Assembly (NCBI GenBank): GCA_964293155.1
Contig: CAXYYA010000047.1
Coordinates: forward strand, 1 to 24,886
Length of the DNA stretch: 24,886 bases
Reading direction: 5' to 3'
Origin: JAQVEB01 sp028698105
Lineage (GTDB): Bacteria > Bacteroidota > Bacteroidia > Bacteroidales > Dysgonomonadaceae
The translations under genes and the position numbers were made by a program. Positions 15,493-24,886 of this stretch are shown in pieces (the first letter of the stretch is position 1; each line of letters opens with the position of its first letter). Under the pieces are notes generated by a model, which ran no database searches, was not told where the DNA came from, and saw only the letters and a list, made by a program, of their open reading frames with translations.

Positions 15493-18400
15493 ATGTCTTC
15501 AAATAACGCTAATCAACGCATCAATTTTGCGTCAATCAAGAATCCCCTTGATTTTCCGGATTTTCTGGAAGTACAGCTAAAATCGTTTCAGGATTTTCTC
15601 CAACTCGACGCACCCCCTGAAAAAAGAAAAAACGAAGGATTGTATAAGGTTTTCACGGAAAATTTCCCCATTGCGGACACCCGTAACAACTTTGTCCTTG
15701 AATTTTTAGACTATTATGTAGATCCTCCACGCTATTCCATTGATGAATGTATAGACCGAGGCCTCACCTATAGCGTTCCGCTAAAGGCAAAACTATATTT
15801 GTATTGTACCGATCCCGATCACGAAGATTTCGCCCCCGTAATTCAGGACGTTTATCTGGGAACCATCCCTTACATGACCGATAAGGGAACTTTCGTCATC
15901 AACGGTGCGGAACGCGTTATTGTTTCGCAATTACACCGTTCGCCCGGCGTATTCTTCGGACAAAGTGTTCACGCAAACGGTACCATCCTCTACTCCGCAC
16001 GTATCATCCCGTTCAAGGGGTCATGGATCGAATTTGCCACCGACATCAACAGTGTGATGTACGCGTATATTGATCGTAAAAAGAAATTACCCGTTACCAC
16101 ATTGCTTCGCGCAATCGGATTTGAAAGCGACAAAGATATTCTCGAAATCTTCGGCCTTGCCGAAGAAGTGAAAGTTTCCAAAGCCAACCTCAAAAAAGTG
16201 ATGGGACGGAAACTCGCTGCACGCGTGCTCAAATCGTGGATGGAAGATTTCGTGGACGAAGATACCGGAGAAGTAACTTCCATTGAAAGAAACGAAGTGA
16301 TCATTGAACGTGAAACCATTCTGGAACAGGAACAGATTGACGAAATCCTCGAATCGGGGGTTGCTTCCATCCTCTTGCACAAAGAAACGGCAAACACATC
16401 GGATTACTCCATCATATACAACACATTGCAGAAAGACCCGAGTAACACGGAAATTGATGCAATCCGCCACATTTATCGCCAAATCCGCAGCGCCGAACCG
16501 GCCGACGATTCCAGCGCCCGCGAGGTGATCAACAACCTCTTTTTCTCCGAAAAGAGATACGATCTGGGCGATGTGGGGCGTTACAGAATAAACAAAAAAT
16601 TAAATCTCGACACAGACGAAAACATTCGTGTACTCACCAAAGAGGATATGATCGAGATCATTAAATACCTCATCGAACTGGTGAACTCCAAAGCGGTGGT
16701 GGACGATATTGACCACCTCAGCAACCGTCGCGTACGCACGGTTGGAGAACAACTTTACAACCAGTTCGGCGTGGGCTTGAACCGTATGGCGCGTATTATC
16801 CGCGAACGCATGAACGTACGCGACAACGAGGTCTTCACCCCGATTGACCTCATCAACGCGAAAACCATTTCGTCGGTTATCAACACGTTCTTCGGCACCA
16901 ACGCGCTCTCGCAGTTCATGGATCAAACCAACCCGTTGGCCGAGATCACCCACAAACGCCGTTTATCGGCACTCGGCCCCGGAGGTCTGTCGCGCGAGCG
17001 CGCCGGATTTGAAGTGCGCGACGTGCACTACACGCACTACGGCCGCCTCTGCCCGATTGAAACGCCTGAAGGCCCGAATATCGGACTTATTTCGTCACTT
17101 TGCGTTTACGCCAAAATAAACGACCTCGGATTTATCGAAACGCCTTACAGAACCGTTTCCAACGGTAAAGTGGACACCGATAACCGCGACGTTATTTACC
17201 TGGCCGCCGAAGAAGAAGAAGGCAAGATCATTGCCCAGGGTAACGCGCCGCTGGATGAGAACGGAAACTTCACGCTCACGCGTGTGAAAGCGAGAAAAGA
17301 AGCCGACTATCCGGTTGTTTCGCCCGAAGAAGTGGACATGATGGACGTTTCGCCCATGCAAATTGCCTCCATTGCGGCAGCGCTGATCCCCTTCCTCGAA
17401 AACGACGATGCAAACCGTGCGCTCATGGGATCGAACATGATGCGCCAGGCTGTGCCGCTGATGCGCAATGAAGCGCCCATCGTAGGTACGGGCATCGAAG
17501 GTCAGTTGATCAACGACTCACGCACGCAAATCGCCGCCGAAACCGACGGTGAAGTGATGTACGTGGACTCAACCACCATCAAAATTAAATATAACAGAAC
17601 CGAAGACGAGGAATTTACCAATTTTGAGGACGCTGTTAAAACATACATCATCCCGAAATTCCGGAAAACCAACCAGAACACTACCGTGGACTTACGTCCG
17701 CTGTGCAAGGTTGGCGACAAAGTAAACAAAGGACAGATACTCACCGAAGGTTACGCTACCGAAAACGGCGAGCTCGCGCTCGGACGCAACCTGAAAGTGG
17801 CGTTCATGCCCTGGAAGGGATACAACTTTGAAGATGCCATCGTTCTGAACGAACGCATGGTGCGCGACGACATTTTCACATCGGTACACGTGGAAGAGTT
17901 TTCGTTGGAAGTACGTGAAACAAAACGCGGGCTGGAAGAACTTACTTCCGATATCCCGAACGTGAGCGAAGACGCCACCAAAGATTTGGACGAGAGAGGA
18001 ATTATCCGCGTTGGCGCACGCGTTCAGCCGGGCGATATCCTCATCGGGAAGATCACGCCGAAAGGCGAATCGGATCCTTCGCCCGAGGAAAAACTGCTGC
18101 GCGCCATCTTCGGCGATAAAGCCGGAGACGTGAAGGATGCTTCGCTCAAAGCTTCGCCATCGTTAAAAGGGGTGGTTATCAACACCAACCTGTTCTCGAA
18201 AGTGGCTAAGAAAGGCAAAAGCAAATTGTCCAACAAAGCTTTGCTTCCGAAACTCGACGAAGAGTACGAGACCAAAATGGAGGATTTGAAAAAAGTCCTT
18301 ATCGAGAAACTGCTCGTGCTTACGGAAGGCAAATCGTCGGCCGGCGTGAAGGATTACACCAACATGGACATCGTTCCAAAAGGTGCGAAATTCACGGCAA

Positions 18401-19305
18401 AAGTTCTGCAAGACATAGATTATCAGGCTGTTCAACTAAGCAAATGGACGACCGACGCGCATAAAAACGAACTGATCCGCACCACGGTGATCAATTACCT
18501 GCGTAAATACAAGGAATTGGATGCCGAACTCAAACGCAAGCGTTTCGATTTGACCATCGGCGACGAACTTCCCTCCGGAATTATGCAGATCGCCAAGGTT
18601 TACGTGGCCAAAAAGCGCAAGATACAGGTAGGTGACAAAATGGCCGGGCGCCACGGGAACAAAGGTATCGTATCGAAGATCGTCCGTCAGGAAGATATGC
18701 CTTTCTTAGCCGACGGAACACCGGTGGACATTGTATTGAACCCGCTGGGCGTACCTTCGCGTATGAACCTGGGACAAATCTTTGAAACCGTGCTCGGATG
18801 GGCAGGAAAAGAACTGGGAAATCGTTTTGCTACGCCCATTTTCGATGGCGCCTCGCTCGACGACCTGAACGTATGGACCGATAAGGCCGGCGTGCCCCGC
18901 TACGGCAAGACCTATCTTTACGATGGCGGAACCGGCGAGCGTTTCGACCAACCCGCTACCGTAGGTATCATTTACATGCTGAAACTCGGCCACATGGTGG
19001 AAGATAAGATGCACGCCCGTTCAATAGGCCCCTACTCGCTCATCACACAACAACCGTTGGGTGGTAAGGCACAGTTCGGAGGCCAGCGTTTCGGTGAAAT
19101 GGAAGTTTGGGCGCTCGAAGCCTTCGGCGCGTCGCACATCCTGCAGGAAATCCTGACCATAAAATCCGACGACGTGGTGGGACGTTCAAAAGCTTACGAA
19201 TCCATCGTGAAAGGCGAGCACATGCCGCAACCGGGAATTCCCGAATCGCTGAATGTATTGCTCCACGAGCTCAAAGGATTGGGATTGAGCGTCAATCTCG
19301 ATTAA
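15493..19305 (+). CDS. rpoB: DNA-directed RNA polymerase subunit beta
   Basis: The protein has 1270 residues if it starts at the ATG at 15493 (MSSNNANQRINFASIKNPLD), as in Bacteroidales homologues. An in-frame GTG at 15457 would add 12 residues but falls immediately after the attenuator stem and is unlikely. The rifampicin pocket QFMDQTNPLAEITHKRRLSA (474-493) has the sensitive-type residues Q474, D477, H487, R490 and S492. Catalytic-region motifs include KMAGRHGNKGIVSKI (from about 1049) and the C-terminal clamp segment GGKAQFGGQRFGEMEVWALE. It pairs with beta-prime from the next gene to form the core polymerase. No SD. GC content is clearly higher than in the left-hand locus. Confidence 0.98.
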   Translation: MSSNNANQRINFASIKNPLDFPDFLEVQLKSFQDFLQLDAPPEKRKNEGLYKVFTENFPIADTRNNFVLEFLDYYVDPPRYSIDECIDRGLTYSVPLKAKLYLYCTDPDHEDFAPVIQDVYLGTIPYMTDKGTFVINGAERVIVSQLHRSPGVFFGQSVHANGTILYSARIIPFKGSWIEFATDINSVMYAYIDRKKKLPVTTLLRAIGFESDKDILEIFGLAEEVKVSKANLKKVMGRKLAARVLKSWMEDFVDEDTGEVTSIERNEVIIERETILEQEQIDEILESGVASILLHKETANTSDYSIIYNTLQKDPSNTEIDAIRHIYRQIRSAEPADDSSAREVINNLFFSEKRYDLGDVGRYRINKKLNLDTDENIRVLTKEDMIEIIKYLIELVNSKAVVDDIDHLSNRRVRTVGEQLYNQFGVGLNRMARIIRERMNVRDNEVFTPIDLINAKTISSVINTFFGTNALSQFMDQTNPLAEITHKRRLSALGPGGLSRERAGFEVRDVHYTHYGRLCPIETPEGPNIGLISSLCVYAKINDLGFIETPYRTVSNGKVDTDNRDVIYLAAEEEEGKIIAQGNAPLDENGNFTLTRVKARKEADYPVVSPEEVDMMDVSPMQIASIAAALIPFLENDDANRALMGSNMMRQAVPLMRNEAPIVGTGIEGQLINDSRTQIAAETDGEVMYVDSTTIKIKYNRTEDEEFTNFEDAVKTYIIPKFRKTNQNTTVDLRPLCKVGDKVNKGQILTEGYATENGELALGRNLKVAFMPWKGYNFEDAIVLNERMVRDDIFTSVHVEEFSLEVRETKRGLEELTSDIPNVSEDATKDLDERGIIRVGARVQPGDILIGKITPKGESDPSPEEKLLRAIFGDKAGDVKDASLKASPSLKGVVINTNLFSKVAKKGKSKLSNKALLPKLDEEYETKMEDLKKVLIEKLLVLTEGKSSAGVKDYTNMDIVPKGAKFTAKVLQDIDYQAVQLSKWTTDAHKNELIRTTVINYLRKYKELDAELKRKRFDLTIGDELPSGIMQIAKVYVAKKRKIQVGDKMAGRHGNKGIVSKIVRQEDMPFLADGTPVDIVLNPLGVPSRMNLGQIFETVLGWAGKELGNRFATPIFDGASLDDLNVWTDKAGVPRYGKTYLYDGGTGERFDQPATVGIIYMLKLGHMVEDKMHARSIGPYSLITQQPLGGKAQFGGQRFGEMEVWALEAFGASHILQEILTIKSDDVVGRSKAYESIVKGEHMPQPGIPESLNVLLHELKGLGLSVNLD

Positions 19306-19319
19306 TAATAAACTCAAAG

Positions 19320-19406
19320 CCCCCTTCAATTCCCCCAAAGGGGGAAAGTAGGCGATGAATTATATAACGCCGTTTCTCTCCCCCCTTGGGGGAGTCGGTG
19401 GGGACA
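19320..19406 (+). repeat. Inverted pair of G/C-rich hairpin repeats between rpoB and rpoC
   Basis: Arm 1 contains TTCCCCC-AAA-GGGGGAA (19330-19346). Arm 2 contains CTCCCCC-CTT-GGGGGAG (19378-19394) and ends GTCGGTGGGGA. Arm 1 read on the minus strand aligns with arm 2 (TCCCCC, TTGGGGGA, then GGGG), so they are inverted copies around about 33 nt that include GGCG/CGCC. The whole can fold as two hairpins or one long hairpin. The shape resembles a miniature inverted-repeat element. It leaves 33 nt to the rpoC ATG. Confidence 0.75.
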
Positions 19407-19439
19407 AATAAAAACAATAACTCTTTATACAACAACAAT

Positions 19440-23732
<4,293 letters not shown>

Positions 23733-23755
23733 TTTTCTCGTTCTATAAAATGGAA

Positions 23756-23790
23756 AGAGGATGTTTCATGTTGAAACGTCCTCTTTTGTT
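23756..23790 (+). terminator. Intrinsic terminator of rpoC
   Basis: AGAGGATGTTTCA (23756-23768) pairs with TGAAACGTCCTCT (23772-23784) around a TGT loop, 13 pairs with one T-G, extendable by A-T pairs, followed by TTTGTTTTG. It starts 23 nt after the rpoC stop and ends the supercluster transcript. Confidence 0.92.
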
Positions 23791-23805
23791 TTGTTATTGA
23801 CGGTT

Positions 23806-23828
23806 CGCGCGAATTTGAAATTCGCGCG
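23806..23828 (+). repeat. Perfect dyad hairpin of a TTTGAAA-centred repeat family
   Basis: CGCGCGAAT and ATTCGCGCG flank TTGAA, a perfect 23-nt palindrome. The flanks TTCGCGC and GCGTTAC are shared with the hairpin at 24621-24641, so both are members of one repeat family. Confidence 0.8.
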
Positions 23829-23855
23829 TTACGAAGTAAACACTTTCGCTCACTT

Positions 23856-23915
23856 GGATATGCATCCGTTCGATTCTTTTTCGCGTAAGTTACAACTTGT
23901 TTCTTGCTTAAAAGT
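23856..23915 (+). repeat. Degenerate repeat copy A
   Basis: GGATATGCATCCGTTCGATTC is matched (two differences) by the start of copy B at 24585, and the end CGCGTAAGTT...AACTTGT...TTGCTTAAAAG aligns with the end of copy B at 24653, allowing small gaps. Both copies have the same orientation. Confidence 0.65.
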
Positions 23916-23934
23916 ATGGCTAAGCGTTCATTTT

Positions 23935-24076
23935 GTCATTACGAACGCAGTGAGTAATCTATTTTGCCGAAAGTTCCGGTTGCTGAGATTTGAAATCTCA
24001 GCTAAGATTACTATAGGGATTTTCAATCCCCCTCGCTACCGCACCATTGTAACATGTGGTTTGCTCGATAGAGCAA
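23935..24076 (+). repeat. Cluster of nested inverted repeats
   Basis: AGTAATCT (23953-23960) and AGATTACT (24005-24012) enclose a perfect hairpin GCTGAGAT-TTGAA-ATCTCAGC (23982-24002). Next come GGGATT-TTC-AATCCC (24016-24030) and TTGCTC-GATA-GAGCAA (24061-24076). The leading segment GTCATTACGAACGCAGTGAG (23935-23954) is reminiscent of the widespread GTCATTGCGAG-type dispersed repeats. No credible gene was found from 23791 to 24171, and 24077-24171 is AT-rich with no recognised feature. Confidence 0.65.
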
Positions 24077-24171
24077 TAATTTTTTTGCTTTGCGCCACAC
24101 CATGAATCAACAGTGGGTGAAAAAATAATATACCTACAATGCTTTCAATATAAAACGGAAAATTACCGTAT

Positions 24172-24552
24172 TTAGTTCTCCAAAATTATTCTAGTTATAA
24201 CAGCACCTGCAGTAATAAAAAAAATTGCAAGTATAAAAATAATTACAGCAAAACTTATCGAAAGAGTTTTATTTTGAAAAATCAACGGCTTTTCAAATTC
24301 AACAATCTTTCTCCCTTTTCCACTCCTACTGAAAATAAAATAATTACCAAAAAGAATTAAGACAAAAATTCCTATCATAGCCCATTTTCCCAGAGTAAGA
24401 CTAAAAAGACAGGCTAATATGATATTTAATAATCCATTTATTATAAACGACAGAATCAAACTTAATGAGAAAATAGTTGTAGCGTGAGGTTCATCATCTG
24501 GCGCAATTTTAGTATAAAAAAGGTAATAAAAATAGTATAATACTTTAATCAT
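24172..24552 (-). CDS. Small hypothetical membrane protein
   Basis: The 126-residue protein has three predicted hydrophobic segments: about 27-52 (TIFSLSLILSFIINGLLNII), about 57-74 (WAMIGIFVLILFGNYFIF) and about 98-121 (SISFAVIIFILAIFFITAGA). A basic loop, SRSGKGRKIVEFEKP, lies between the second and third. The start MIKVLYYFYYLFYTKI resembles small uncharacterised inner-membrane proteins of Bacteroidota. It is AT-rich, stands alone on the minus strand and is flanked on both sides by hairpin repeats. No promoter or SD was identified and no function can be assigned. The consistent membrane-protein composition argues that it is a real gene. Confidence 0.7.
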   Translation of the reverse strand: MIKVLYYFYYLFYTKIAPDDEPHATTIFSLSLILSFIINGLLNIILACLFSLTLGKWAMIGIFVLILFGNYFIFSRSGKGRKIVEFEKPLIFQNKTLSISFAVIIFILAIFFITAGAVITRIILEN

Positions 24553-24580
24553 GGTTTATAATTTTGATAAAACCCCGCTC

Positions 24581-24656
24581 GCGCGGATATTCATCCGTGC
24601 GATTCGAACAACCTCTGTTCGCGCAAGTTTGAAACTTGTGCGTTGCTGAAAAGCAA
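24581..24656 (+). repeat. Hairpin repeats, including copy B
   Basis: GCGCGGAT-ATTC-ATCCGTGC (24581-24600) is an 8-bp stem with one G-T pair. GCGCAAGTTTGAAACTTGTGC (24621-24641) is a second, TTTGAAA-centred stem of the same type as 23806-23828. TTGCT-GAA-AAGCAA follows. The stretch 24585-24653 aligns with copy A at 23856-23915. Confidence 0.7.
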
Positions 24657-24669
24657 ACCTGTTTACATG

Positions 24670-24840
24670 TTACCGCACAAATCCTATCGTATGGATGTTA
24701 CCACGCAGGAACAGGGATAGCGGAGGCAAATTTAGCGAATTGTACTGGATATCCACTATTTTTTTGTTGTAATCTTTTTTTAGGTTGCCGTTGGCATCGC
24801 AGGTGTATTCTACGGCAATGTTCGCGCCGTCTGACCAGTC
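24670..24840 (-). pseudogene. Degenerate RHS/YD-repeat protein fragment
   Basis: A minus-strand frame from 24840 down to a TAA at 24672-24670 reads DWSDGANIAVEYTCDANG, then NLKKDYNKKIVDIQYNSLNL and PPLSLFLRGNIH. This matches the Bacteroidota RHS/YD-repeat pattern (YTYDANGNLxKDxNKxIxxIxYNxLNLP). A stop (24843-24841) cuts it upstream, the normally conserved Tyr is Cys, and the expected continuation into the next YD unit is lost. There is no start codon or complete domain. RHS proteins are polymorphic secreted or surface toxins and shells. This is only a decayed remnant. Confidence 0.72.
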
Positions 24841-24886
24841 CTAAATAACCGTTACAGGTTTTAACGACAAAAATAGTTTATTTTAT

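Noticed and set aside
19386..19439. TTG upstream start for rpoC
   Set aside because: The extra 18 residues would be encoded by the G/C-rich repeat and an Asn-rich stretch. The ATG at 19440 gives the usual N-terminus.
23806..24076. Possible CRISPR array from regularly placed palindromes
   Set aside because: The units differ in stem sequence, spacing is irregular and there are no unique spacers of constant length or cas genes.
23761..24105. A 114-codon open frame after rpoC
   Set aside because: It begins inside the rpoC terminator hairpin and runs through dyad repeats. The product has no family resemblance and reflects repeat DNA.

Overview
The window looks like a chromosomal segment of a Bacteroidota species, most likely Bacteroidales. 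The evidence is a SusC/RagA-type TonB-dependent transporter, promoters of the Bacteroidota type (TTTG, about 19 nt, TAnnTTTG), mostly A-rich translation starts without Shine-Dalgarno (SD) sequences, tRNA genes with no encoded CCA, and RpoB, RpoC and EF-Tu sequences of Bacteroidales character. Genus is not assigned.

Left part (1-8394), AT-rich accessory DNA. It reads as a carbohydrate-uptake locus on the minus strand: an MFS sugar porter, a large cytoplasmic DUF5107/TPR protein and a SusC outer-membrane transporter whose C-terminus lies beyond position 1. The three genes are closely spaced and probably form one operon. A divergent AraC-family regulator at 7513-8394 is the obvious candidate controller, and a pair of direct repeats 20 bp apart overlaps the candidate operon promoter. 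The expected SusD and glycosidases would lie outside the window.

Middle and right (8429-23790), the conserved translation/transcription supercluster on the plus strand: rpsU, a Xer-type recombinase, hpf, four tRNAs (Thr-UGU, Tyr-GUA, Gly-UCC, Thr-GGU), tuf, tRNA-Trp, secE, nusG, rplK, rplA, rplJ, rplL, rpoB and rpoC, closed by a strong intrinsic terminator. The tRNA-tuf order matches the E. coli thrU-tyrU-glyT-thrT-tufB operon. The most interesting non-coding structures are here: a long folded rpsU leader that ties up a perfect SD-like sequence, a 14-bp attenuator-like hairpin between rplL and rpoB, an inverted pair of G/C-rich hairpin repeats between rpoB and rpoC, a related single copy between tuf and tRNA-Trp, and a 17-bp duplication of the tRNA-Gly 3' end.

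Far right (23791-24886), a decayed region: many dyad hairpin repeats, a small three-segment membrane protein gene on the minus strand, and a degenerate RHS/YD-repeat fragment. No CRISPR array, rRNA gene or intact transposase was seen.
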